Shown piece after piece: positions 9,221 to 16,782 of a DNA stretch of 64,000 bases; position 1 is the stretch's first letter; the number at the start of each line of letters is the position of its first letter. The stretch lies in the NCBI RefSeq assembly GCF_003268775.1, contig NZ_QLSU01000010.1, forward strand, positions 62,001 to 126,000, read 5' to 3'. A program made the position numbers and the translations under genes. The notes under the pieces are model-generated. The model was not told where the DNA came from, searched no databases, and was given only the letters and a program-made list of their open reading frames with translations. The stretch comes from Paraburkholderia unamae. Lineage in GTDB: Bacteria; Pseudomonadota; Gammaproteobacteria; Burkholderiales; Burkholderiaceae.

Positions 9221-9833
9221 CGCGCGCTGACCCGTGTTGCGTGTTCGCGTGCATTGCCTTTGGCGTCAGCTAGTTAGGTTCGATCTCCAAAGGTTACCCA
9301 CAGGTCTGCCAACAGAAACTGTGGAGAACTCAAGGTGCAAGTTACCCACAGATTTTGTTGGCAAGGCTGAGGGTAACTATTCCCCCACACCGCGCAAGTC
9401 CACGCCACAAGGCTTTCCGGGCGATGGGTGTGGGAATTTGCATTCCCCGAGCAGCCCCAAGCATCCATTCCCCCGCGTTTCCCCAACATTGCGTTGCGGG
9501 AAAACCGCCGCTCCCCCGCAGGGGAGACGGTCTACATATTGAACATCTTTCTTGCAGGAATTGCGGACAAGCGGTGACTTGGCGGCACTCTCTACAAGTC
9601 ACTTGCTGCTTCAATACGCAGACAGCTTGCCTGTTGATGCTGCGCAGCAGCGTGAGCACGTGTGGGGAAAATTCATTCCCTACCTCGCGTGATGATAGGG
9701 CTACTCTCGTGATTATTGCCCCGCCGGAGACCGCTACAAAGCCTGCGACCTCGGCCCCCGAGGCCAACATGCGCGCGCTGCCCGAGGCGACATAAAAATC
9801 ACAGGGTGTGATCTTTACCTCGACTATCTGCGG
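9221..9833. other. Gene-free left border of the VgrG island
   Basis: No supported gene. It contains several TTACCCACAG-like motifs (9293, 9342) and a copy of TTACCCACAGATTTTGTT (9342-9359) that recurs at the right border (16632-16649), as well as one member (9594-9609) of a 16-base inverted pair whose partner is at 15906-15921. Open frames here have unnatural composition. Confidence 0.45.
9342..9359 (+). repeat. Left copy of an 18-bp direct repeat flanking the VgrG island
   Basis: TTACCCACAGATTTTGTT here and TTATCCACAGATTTTGTT at 16632-16649 match at 17 of 18 bases in the same orientation, bracketing the T6SS module. The right copy starts with a perfect DnaA-box-like TTATCCACA. It may be an island boundary or a dispersed extragenic motif. 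Confidence 0.4.
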
Positions 9834-10430
9834 CTACCACTCCAGCGCGTCACTCATCAGTTCATGGGCAGGAACGAAATGCCATTGCCGGAACTCGGGA
9901 TCGAACATGGCGAACTGGTCAAAATCCGGGATGGCGCCATCAGCCTCCATAACCGGGGCTTGCGCCCATGCCTCCTGCACAAGGGCCTCTAGCCTTATTT
10001 TCCCCCAGTCAGCGAAGGTCTGAGCCGTTTCCTTCCACGCGAACAGGCCCGCCCGCTCGTGGACCTCATCAACCAACCGCGCAATGCTGTCGGCCAGCAA
10101 CGCAGCGTCATTCCATGAATCCGATCGATACGGCGCAAACATGATCGCTTGCGGTGCACCGCCTTGTCGCAGCAACACCCGCCCTGCACGCGCCTGCCAT
10201 GCCATATGCACACAGAAAGATACAGGCCCGTTTCCCTGCCCCTTCAGTTTTCCAGGCGCAATGTTGGCAACCTCAAGTATCTGAACACGCTGCTCTGGGA
10301 GCGTGAGGCCGACATCGACAAGCGCATCAAAGGGCGACAGGTAACAGGTCAGCGCTTCCTCTCCGCTAACCGCCGAGTTGCCATGCAACGCAAATCTTCC
10401 CTCACCTTTGTCGAGTGCGGCAACGAACAT
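9834..10430 (-). CDS. Hypothetical protein at the distal end of the VgrG operon
   Basis: A 198-residue soluble protein with no signal peptide, membrane segment or motif I can name. The ATG at 10430 is well supported by AGAGGAG eight bases upstream on the coding strand; an open frame further upstream overlaps the preceding gene and is not needed. It follows the second immunity-like gene by 52 bases on the same strand, so it is probably the last gene of the VgrG-effector-immunity operon. It ends in an acidic, aromatic-rich region (FDQFAMFDPEFRQWHFV). Cytoplasmic location is inferred. It could be another immunity protein, an adaptor or an unrelated cargo gene. Confidence 0.6.
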   Translation of the reverse strand: MFVAALDKGEGRFALHGNSAVSGEEALTCYLSPFDALVDVGLTLPEQRVQILEVANIAPGKLKGQGNGPVSFCVHMAWQARAGRVLLRQGGAPQAIMFAPYRSDSWNDAALLADSIARLVDEVHERAGLFAWKETAQTFADWGKIRLEALVQEAWAQAPVMEADGAIPDFDQFAMFDPEFRQWHFVPAHELMSDALEW

Positions 10431-10482
10431 CGTGAAGTCTCCTCTTCGATCCTTATGGGCTGCACCAGGCACAATTTTCGGG

Positions 10483-11370
10483 TCACTTTGCGGGCGGTTT
10501 GCCCGATTGTCCCCAAATGCTCTGCCCCGCATGCAACAGCTTCATCAGCATCCCCGGCGCGCAATCGGCCATGCACATCGCGCGACCTTTCGTCACTCGT
10601 CCGTTGTCACCGATTGGATAGTCGGAGTAGATCAGAGGTTTGACGGGCATGCTGCCGCGAATCTCGACCATAGAAGCGGGCATCCCCTCTCCTAGATCGA
10701 CGGTATTCTGTTCCATGATATTCACCCATGGATGACTCGTCACATCAACGGATTTTGGAAAGCCTTCGTATCCTGGCGCCTCGCATTTTGTGAGATATCT
10801 ATATTTTCTAGGCTTTTTTTCCGTCGCCAGATAACAGATTCCCCGAAAATCATAGAATCGGTATCCAGTCCTTTTACCATTCAGAACATTGACTTCGTAT
10901 CCATCGCGATCCACGAGCCAATAGACATAAACCTCGTTCTGGCGATCGTAAGGAAGATATGAAGGCGTAACGTCGGGGTCAGAGCTCTCATGTTTTGAGG
11001 TTATACCAAAAAATGCGCGGACAGGAACCACTCCGTTCCACGGGGATAAATCGTCCAATGAAATGTAATCTTTCTTCCTGACAGAGACCGCCGGATGACC
11101 AGCCGACGCTGGAATTGTATCCACAATGTCATCATCTTTCGCGGAGCGAAATTTATCGCATGCGTAAGAATCGTCCCCAGCAGGGGAGTTACCCATCGCA
11201 TGACGAAGAAAAATTACACAAGTCAATTCAATTGGATTTTCATTATTTACAGTAACATCATTGACCGTAATCGAACGCGCACTGACATGCGCGCAGGCAA
11301 TCATTAAAAACGCCGAGACTACCGTCGATTTTATTAGCGATGATTGTTTCCTCATGAAATCAGCCGTCAT
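10483..11370 (-). CDS. Exported immunity-like protein, downstream paralogue
   Basis: A 295-residue protein with a signal peptide (KSTVVSAFLMIACAHVSA, ending about residue 32), predicted periplasmic. It is a full-length paralogue of the gene at 11651-12535. Shared blocks include DVTVNNE/DARISYD-type N-termini, KKDYISLDDL, DPDV.PSYLPYD, VDRDGYEV, GKRTGYRFYD and an almost identical last quarter (KPLIYSDYPIGDNG, GRAMCMADCAPGMLMKLL). No domain is recognised. Its start codon shares one base with the TAA that ends the degenerate effector-tail fragment upstream (11370-11372), mirroring the effector-immunity junction at 12551. An immunity role is inferred from context and export. Confidence 0.65.
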   Translation of the reverse strand: MTADFMRKQSSLIKSTVVSAFLMIACAHVSARSITVNDVTVNNENPIELTCVIFLRHAMGNSPAGDDSYACDKFRSAKDDDIVDTIPASAGHPAVSVRKKDYISLDDLSPWNGVVPVRAFFGITSKHESSDPDVTPSYLPYDRQNEVYVYWLVDRDGYEVNVLNGKRTGYRFYDFRGICYLATEKKPRKYRYLTKCEAPGYEGFPKSVDVTSHPWVNIMEQNTVDLGEGMPASMVEIRGSMPVKPLIYSDYPIGDNGRVTKGRAMCMADCAPGMLMKLLHAGQSIWGQSGKPPAK

Positions 11371-11619
11371 TATTCACCCTTTGCCGTGATGTGCATATGC
11401 GTGTCATGTGGCTCGACCCAGTTGACCCATGGCGTATAGATCGCACCGTGCAACTTTTCACTGTCGCTATTCAATTCCGCGTACAGCTTCGCTGGCTTTT
11501 GCCCGCGCAAACTTGTCGGGAATGGATGGTCCCGCCCCCCGCGCCATGGCTGCGAATCGTAAAATCGCTATGCTCCAACGAATCATCGAAGCTGGCCACA
11601 TCCAGTCGGTCCCCCATCT
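11370..11619 (-). pseudogene. Decayed duplicate of the effector C-terminus
   Basis: On the minus strand this stretch repeats the last ~80 codons of the effector gene at 12551-13969. About 50 bases at the 3' end are identical apart from the stop codon (TAA instead of TAG), and homology runs up to 11619, where it breaks. Reading MGDRLDVASFDDSLEH matches the effector's MGDGLDVTSFEDSLEH, but one base is missing relative to the intact copy near 11540, so the frame shifts and hits a stop. The catalytic-motif half (SxWR...SRLHK) is absent. It is a remnant of a tandem duplication of toxin tail plus immunity gene. Confidence 0.8.
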
Positions 11620-11650
11620 CTTATGGGCTGCACTAAACGCAATTTTCAGG

Positions 11651-12535
11651 TCACTTTGCGGACGGTTTACGAGGAGGTCCCCAAATGCTCTGCCCCGCAT
11701 GCAGCAGCTTCATCAGCATCCCCGGCGCGCAATCGGCCATGCACATGGCCCGACCTTTGGTCACACGTCCGTTGTCACCGATTGGATAGTCGGAGTAGAT
11801 CAGAGGCTTGACGGCCATGCTGCCGCGAATCTCGACACCATCTGCTGGCATGCGCTCCCCGAGATTCACAGTGTTCTGCTCCGTGATGTTCACCCAGGGA
11901 TGACTTGTCACATCAACGGATTTTGGAAAATCGTTATAGTCCCACCTTTTACCCTGACATTCAGTTCGATACTTATATTTTCGAGGCTTATATTCCGTCG
12001 CCAAATAGCACACCCCCAAATAGTCATAGAATCGGTATCCAGTCCTTTTGCCACCCACGACAGCCACTTCGTATCCGTCACGATCCACAACAATATAGTT
12101 AGATATCTTATTCCAATTGTCGTAAGGGAGATACGAAGGGGCAACGTCAGGGTCAGCTTCCTCCTGTTTTCTCGAAATGGAATAATATGCTCGAATAGGA
12201 GCGTCCCCTACCCATGGGGGCAGATCATCTAGAGATATATAGTCTTTCTTTTTGACTGGAATTGCCGAATGCTCTGGCTCCGATGGAGCCATTTGAATCA
12301 CATCATCATCCTTTGCATTTCGATATTTATCACATAAATCCGACATAGAGTCCCATCCAGCATGCGAATCATTAATTGCATGACGAACAAGAAGCACGCA
12401 TTGAGGCGACAAATAATTATCATATGAAATTCTTGCATCATTCACCGTCACCACCCGAGCGCTTGCATAAACACAAACGATCATTAAGGATGATGCGACT
12501 GTCGCCAGCCTTATAGATAGCGATTTTTCTTCCAT
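11651..12535 (-). CDS. Exported immunity-like protein next to the T6SS effector
   Basis: A 294-residue protein encoded directly after the effector gene. The signal peptide (LATVASSLMIVCVYASA, about residues 10-26) places it in the periplasm, where a peptidoglycan-targeting toxin would act. Cys residues near 47 and 69 and in YLGVCYLATE and MCMADC could form disulfides. ATG 12535 is used; a TTG at 12550, abutting the effector stop codon, is an alternative in-frame start. It is paralogous to 10483-11370, nearly identical in the last quarter and diverged in the middle. The coding sequence is visibly A+T-richer than the chromosome around it, a sign of transfer. No named family is recognised. Confidence 0.7.
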   Translation of the reverse strand: MEEKSLSIRLATVASSLMIVCVYASARVVTVNDARISYDNYLSPQCVLLVRHAINDSHAGWDSMSDLCDKYRNAKDDDVIQMAPSEPEHSAIPVKKKDYISLDDLPPWVGDAPIRAYYSISRKQEEADPDVAPSYLPYDNWNKISNYIVVDRDGYEVAVVGGKRTGYRFYDYLGVCYLATEYKPRKYKYRTECQGKRWDYNDFPKSVDVTSHPWVNITEQNTVNLGERMPADGVEIRGSMAVKPLIYSDYPIGDNGRVTKGRAMCMADCAPGMLMKLLHAGQSIWGPPRKPSAK

Positions 12536-12550
12536 AGCAGTCTTTCTCAA

Positions 12551-13969
12551 CTATTCACCCTTTGCCGTGATGTGCATATGCGTGTCATGTGGCTCGACCC
12601 AGTTCAGCCATGGCGTATAGATCGCACCGTGCAACGTTTCACTGTCGCGATTCAATTCCGCGTACAGCTTCGCCAGCTTTTGCCCACCCGAACTTGTCGG
12701 GAATGGAAGATTCCGATCCCCCGCGCCATGGTTGTGAATCGTAAAATCGATATGCTCCAACGAATCTTCGAAGCTGGTCACATCCAGCCCGTCCCCCATC
12801 TTGTGCAGGCGCGAGCCAAGCATCGGTCGCCACGAACTGGAGAGACTCAGTTTGTCGATGTGCAAGCGCCACGCGGCCTTAAGAGCAGCAGCAAAGGTGC
12901 GCGGCGACGTACGCTTGATGGCCTGTTGAATTGTCGTGTTGTCACTCGTATTAATTGCGTTGGCAAGCGCTCTTCCGATAAAGGTAAGCGTGATTCCCAA
13001 GGTGGGAATCTCAACCGTAAGCGGTGCCATGGAGCGAGAGCCGGCACCGGCAGCATAGATCGGCGCGAGCGTCGCAAGCCAGTCTACGGCGATTGTTTCC
13101 ACACTCCCCGTCACCTGGGGCAGCGCAGGCGCCGACACAACAGCGGGAACGGACGCCGGCGAACTGCCGCCCAAAACAGGGCCGACGTAAGCATGTGGCC
13201 CATCAGAGTGAGGCGTAACGGCGTTTGTCATCGCCGGCACTAACGCATGGGAGGGATGCGCAGCAACCTGTGGATGCGGCATATCACCTGCAAGTGCGTT
13301 GCGCGAGATAGTGCCAGACGGACAGAGCCTGCTGATGTCGGCGTCAGTATATTCATGACTGACCTTTCTCCAAAGGTCGCCGGTGAGAAAACCATAGTAT
13401 TCGTTGGTTGGCGCTGATTTAACTACCAGCGTATTTTCCGATGGGATCGATGGAAGATTGTTTTTCTCGATAAACTTATTTTGCACGTCTGACCGGAGTT
13501 CGAAGATGTGAATCTTGCTGTGCGCAGCGTCAGGAACGGTCCATGGATATAGCTGGAAGTTTCGATGGTACCTGAAAGCGTCATTTGCAATGTGTAATGC
13601 GATTCGCTTTACTTCATCGGGAATATGGATGGCGTCCAAGCTATGCACAGATCGCTTTCCGTCGTGCAAAGCGCTTGTATAGGTTCGGCCAGGAAATTCT
13701 TTGTATGCGCCCGATGTAGGGTATATCACCTTCTTCGTATCGACATCGACCACGACAAAGGGAAGCCGCGTCAAATACGAGGCAGAATCGGTTACTCCAT
13801 ATTTCGAAGTATCAAGGCCATGCAGGTCCGAATACATTCCATTGTACCGATCCAACGGCGCACAATAGAAAACAAAACTCACCAGGCGGTCCGTAACTGT
13901 TACCTGCTGAGTCGGCATGTTCGTCCCGGTCATCATTGAGCCGATGGGTGCCTGTGTAGAAGCATTCAT
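12551..13969 (-). CDS. VgrG-linked T6SS effector with LAS/M15-type peptidase signature
   Basis: A 472-residue protein that starts 5 bases after vgrG; GAAGG precedes the ATG at 13969. Residues 1-230 form an unrecognised N-terminal domain, probably for VgrG docking. About 231-290 is a Pro/Ala/Ser linker, and 296-335 is moderately hydrophobic. The C-terminal part (about 360-472) has SLSSSWRP (378-382), then SRLHKMGDGLDV (386-397) with the S-x-x-H-x(6)-D spacing, and a terminal HDTHMH (461-466). These match the zinc-ligand His, Asp, His and the H-x-H of LAS metallopeptidases (D-Ala-D-Ala carboxypeptidase/M15 type). Peptidoglycan peptide cleavage in the target periplasm is inferred; the exported downstream neighbours fit immunity proteins. 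Whole-family identity is unknown. Confidence 0.65.
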   Translation of the reverse strand: MNASTQAPIGSMMTGTNMPTQQVTVTDRLVSFVFYCAPLDRYNGMYSDLHGLDTSKYGVTDSASYLTRLPFVVVDVDTKKVIYPTSGAYKEFPGRTYTSALHDGKRSVHSLDAIHIPDEVKRIALHIANDAFRYHRNFQLYPWTVPDAAHSKIHIFELRSDVQNKFIEKNNLPSIPSENTLVVKSAPTNEYYGFLTGDLWRKVSHEYTDADISRLCPSGTISRNALAGDMPHPQVAAHPSHALVPAMTNAVTPHSDGPHAYVGPVLGGSSPASVPAVVSAPALPQVTGSVETIAVDWLATLAPIYAAGAGSRSMAPLTVEIPTLGITLTFIGRALANAINTSDNTTIQQAIKRTSPRTFAAALKAAWRLHIDKLSLSSSWRPMLGSRLHKMGDGLDVTSFEDSLEHIDFTIHNHGAGDRNLPFPTSSGGQKLAKLYAELNRDSETLHGAIYTPWLNWVEPHDTHMHITAKGE

Positions 13970-13974
13970 TTGTA

Positions 13975-15729
13975 TCAACCTTCGGAAGGGTCTGCATCGC
14001 AGCAACTTTCCGGCGCATTGTCGCTGTCGTTTTCTGCATCCTGTGAATGATGCGGGTGTACTTTCACTTTTTGTGACCGGCCGGCCCAGATCCGCTCAGT
14101 CAGCCCGTTTTTATCAGTGCGGCCGTACCAGATCGAGCCGTTTTCCGCTTCCAGCCGGTACGGATAGTTCTTGAGAATGGCACCGCTGCCATCGCTAAGC
14201 GTAAATTGCGCGCTGTAATCTTTCTCGCCTGGCAGGTCAGGTAATGGCGTGCGCATCGATGCCTTGCCCTGCTTCTGGATCGTGATGAACTTGAGGAAAA
14301 GGTCGTTAGGACCGCCGAGCCAGCGTCGATCACTCGTGATGAGGTCGCGCGCCTGCGAATGATGATGAAACGCAATAATTTCGGGTTTGTCAGGGTCGCC
14401 ATCTCGAAAAGAAATCACCGCTTCATCGTTGTCCAGCGCGACAAAGTGGAAGCCCGTTTGCAGCTTGCCCGCGAAGGGCTTGGCGAGTCGCAGCGGTACG
14501 CTCTCGCCACCTTTGGGCCATGTTGCGAAGTCCACATCGAAGCGGACAACGTAATAGCCCACGGAATTGAGGTAGGCATAGGTGTACTTGTCCGGGCTGC
14601 AAATCCGGGCGCTCAACGTACCGCTGATTTTTGCCCAGGTTTCCGGCTTCAGTTCCAGACGGAAACGCCGGTCGGCAGGGATGGCCCTGAACGTGTTCGA
14701 ATACGCCGCGTCACGCGCACCGCTGTGCGTGGCCTCGATGATGACCATGCCTTTGGGCGCATCCGGCAGCACGATCTCTGTTTCGAGCACCGTGGCGCAC
14801 TGCAAGGCGAACACGTTGCCCGCGCCTTCGTACACAACCTGGCCGGCGATCGCCGCTTCGTGCCTGAGTTGTGCCTCCCACTGCGCCCCGTCCGCGTCGA
14901 GGTGGTACGTGCCGTAGATATACGGCTGGCCGTAGGTGGTCGGGTCCTCGGGCGCGACGGTGGCCGAGGCGCGAAAACGCTCCCACGCGGATTCAGGGTT
15001 GTACTCGGCAACCATGAACGACTGCGGCACTGTGACGGTATGGGTCTTGATCGCCGTGACGGCTTCCACGCCGCCCGCTTCGAGTCCCGCCGCCTCGCGG
15101 TACGGCACAATGCGCTGAGGTTGGTCGTAGAGATAGTGGTCGATGTCATCGGCAAAAACCACCTGATCGCCGTATTCTGTCTCCGCGATAAAGCACCAGA
15201 TGCCCGCCTTCTGGCAGAGCATCTGGACATACGCCATATCCGTCATGTGGTGCTGCATGCGGAACAGATGCTTGGGGTAGTGGCGACGCAACCGGAAGCG
15301 GAACTGATGGTCTCTCAGGCCGTGGCGGCGCAGGATGGCTGCGAGAATGTCCGGCGTGCTCTGGTGCTGGTAGTTGCCGGTGTTCATGACGGCTTCGAGC
15401 CGTCCGAAATGCGACTTGAGGACAACCTCGCACCTTGTGAAATCCTTCGTCGTTTGAACCGTCGAGAAGCGCTCGATAAAGCCTGAGAAGCGCCGCATGG
15501 TCCCGTCATCGGCCTTGATGCTGAAAACCGCGTCACGGCTCAGGAAGTCGACGCGCAACAACTGCTGCGGGTGAGTCAGTTCGATATGGACGATGTTGGG
15601 TTCGCCCATCTTCTCGGTGGCCTTGAACGACACGACCGAAAGTTGCGCCGCGTTGTCAGAACCTGGTACCGCCAAGTGATAGGACTGACGCCCCGAAATA
15701 TTTTCAGGCAATAGATCAAATTCGGCCAT
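13975..15729 (-). CDS. vgrG: Short VgrG/TssI spike protein with atypical C-terminus
   Basis: A 584-residue T6SS tip protein. Residues 1-370 follow the VgrG gp27-like layout: SFKATEKMGEPNIVHIELTHP, here shortened, the FSGFIERF barrel, then LKSHFGRLEA and ILAAILRRHGL. The gp5-like OB region (about 400-465) is present but reduced: VALDNDEAVISFRDGDPDKPEIIAF corresponds to the usual PRIGQEVLVxFxxGDPDRPxxxG. Instead of a long DUF2345 needle it ends in a transthyretin-like segment (ILKNYPYRLEAENG, GRTDKNGLTERI, about 520-560) and an acidic tail. GGGAG precedes the ATG. It is the first gene of the effector-immunity operon; no T6SS sheath or baseplate genes are in the window, so it must use an apparatus encoded elsewhere. 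Confidence 0.88.
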   Translation of the reverse strand: MAEFDLLPENISGRQSYHLAVPGSDNAAQLSVVSFKATEKMGEPNIVHIELTHPQQLLRVDFLSRDAVFSIKADDGTMRRFSGFIERFSTVQTTKDFTRCEVVLKSHFGRLEAVMNTGNYQHQSTPDILAAILRRHGLRDHQFRFRLRRHYPKHLFRMQHHMTDMAYVQMLCQKAGIWCFIAETEYGDQVVFADDIDHYLYDQPQRIVPYREAAGLEAGGVEAVTAIKTHTVTVPQSFMVAEYNPESAWERFRASATVAPEDPTTYGQPYIYGTYHLDADGAQWEAQLRHEAAIAGQVVYEGAGNVFALQCATVLETEIVLPDAPKGMVIIEATHSGARDAAYSNTFRAIPADRRFRLELKPETWAKISGTLSARICSPDKYTYAYLNSVGYYVVRFDVDFATWPKGGESVPLRLAKPFAGKLQTGFHFVALDNDEAVISFRDGDPDKPEIIAFHHHSQARDLITSDRRWLGGPNDLFLKFITIQKQGKASMRTPLPDLPGEKDYSAQFTLSDGSGAILKNYPYRLEAENGSIWYGRTDKNGLTERIWAGRSQKVKVHPHHSQDAENDSDNAPESCCDADPSEG

Positions 15730-16214
15730 ACGATCTCCCGGATCAAATTAATGTGCTCAATGGCACCACGAACCGGTTTCCATCAACATGGGATGAATCT
15801 GAAATGCGCATGCGCATCGGATAGATGCTCGATCCGTCTGACGCACGCCACAATTTCAATTGATAAATCACATAGTTATACTAACAATCTTGTATTGGTG
15901 AACATGCAGCAAGTGACTTGTTACCTGCTGCCTTCTCGACGGGGTTGCGCACTTCCGGTGAATGCGAGGCCAACCCAATTCTCGGAGTCCTGCATTGATC
16001 GCACCGCCGGGAGCAGTACCCCTGCGAAGCCACACGTCGAGAACGCGAGCGGTCTGGTTCCAACACGCATCCAGCAAGGCGCGAAGATCGCTTACTGTGT
16101 TGCTGTGCCTCACCGCGAGTCTGATGAGTGTGCTGCCACATGCAGTGTGGCAAACACGCCGCGCAAGGTGAGCGACGGGAGACGCCGCAAGGCGGCAATT
16201 CCCTGTCATCTGCA
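15730..16214. other. Leader region of the vgrG operon, no gene
   Basis: Nothing codes convincingly here. The part next to vgrG is A+T-rich (about 15730-15900) and probably carries its promoter. A 16-base sequence at 15906-15921 is the exact reverse complement of 9594-9609 at the other end of the island. Confidence 0.4.
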
Positions 16215-16598
16215 TCACTGCTGACCAGCAGGCCGCGCTCGACCTGTGGCCTGTTTGAGCTTTACCCTCTCTACGACAGCCCTCGTGTGGCCTGCCGGAT
16301 CGCCGCCGCGCTCGATATTCAGTTTTGTTTCATCGCGTTTCGCGCGGTTGCTTTCCAGCGTGTCGCGCAGCTACGCACCGACCGGCATCTCGCGCGCCGT
16401 GCTGTAGGAGCGGTAACGAAAGGGCACGCTGATCCCCGGCGTCCCTGCGTGGCCCCTTCCCGACAGACTGGTGCCGTCCCGCAAGGTGCAGTCATTCTCA
16501 GCGGCGCTGAGTTTCAGGATTCCGTTTCGGTGATGGTTTGAAAGCGAGTTCACCCACGATATTCCCGAGAGCGCACCAAGGGCGTCTCGATTCTGCAA
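16215..16598 (-). pseudogene. Decayed coding fragment upstream of vgrG
   Basis: On the minus strand an open frame with natural composition (ILKLSAAENDCTLRDGT, then ISVPFRYRSYSTAREMPVGA) reaches a TAG at 16371-16373. It continues in the same frame with equally protein-like sequence (LRDTLESNRAKRDETKLNIE) for 51 codons to a TGA at 16215-16217. A CAG to TAG change would explain the stop. No start or upstream domain is clear. It looks like the tail of a lost gene, perhaps another T6SS cargo, but I cannot name a family. Confidence 0.45.
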
Positions 16599-16631
16599 AC
16601 AACCGGAAGCCCTGCGCGCAGCGCGGCGACA

Positions 16632-16649
16632 TTATCCACAGATTTTGTT
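16632..16649 (+). repeat. Right copy of the 18-bp direct repeat flanking the VgrG island
   Basis: TTATCCACAGATTTTGTT, one mismatch from the left copy at 9342-9359, same orientation. It begins with a consensus-like DnaA box, TTATCCACA. Confidence 0.4.
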
Positions 16650-16716
16650 CACAGCCCTGTGGAAAAGCCCTGGACATTGCGGCCAACTCCTTGGTCCGCA
16701 AGGAAATTCTGCTCAC

Positions 16717-16753
16717 CAAACAAAACACGGCGCGTTGTTGCCAACGCGCCGTG
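16717..16753 (-). terminator. Rho-independent terminator of mrcA
   Basis: A 12-bp perfect stem, CACGGCGCGTTG (16726-16737) with CAACGCGCCGTG (16742-16753), and a 4-base loop. On the minus strand it is followed by TTTTGTTT, as expected for the end of the mrcA transcript. Confidence 0.85.
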
Positions 16754-16782
16754 CTCATCCTGCGAAACTCAACAAACCCGCA

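Noticed and set aside
9234..9795. Open frames in the left flank of the VgrG island
   Set aside because: No ribosome binding site, no family features, and amino-acid composition typical of non-coding DNA.
10590..10643. Plus-strand frames across the island (for example 10149-10643 and 11429-12232)
   Set aside because: Antisense to the unknown gene and the immunity paralogues; the similarity between two such frames simply mirrors the duplication on the minus strand.
16632..16640. TTATCCACA as part of a replication origin
   Set aside because: Only one perfect DnaA box, with no box cluster, no A+T-rich unwinding region and no dnaA, dnaN or parAB genes nearby.
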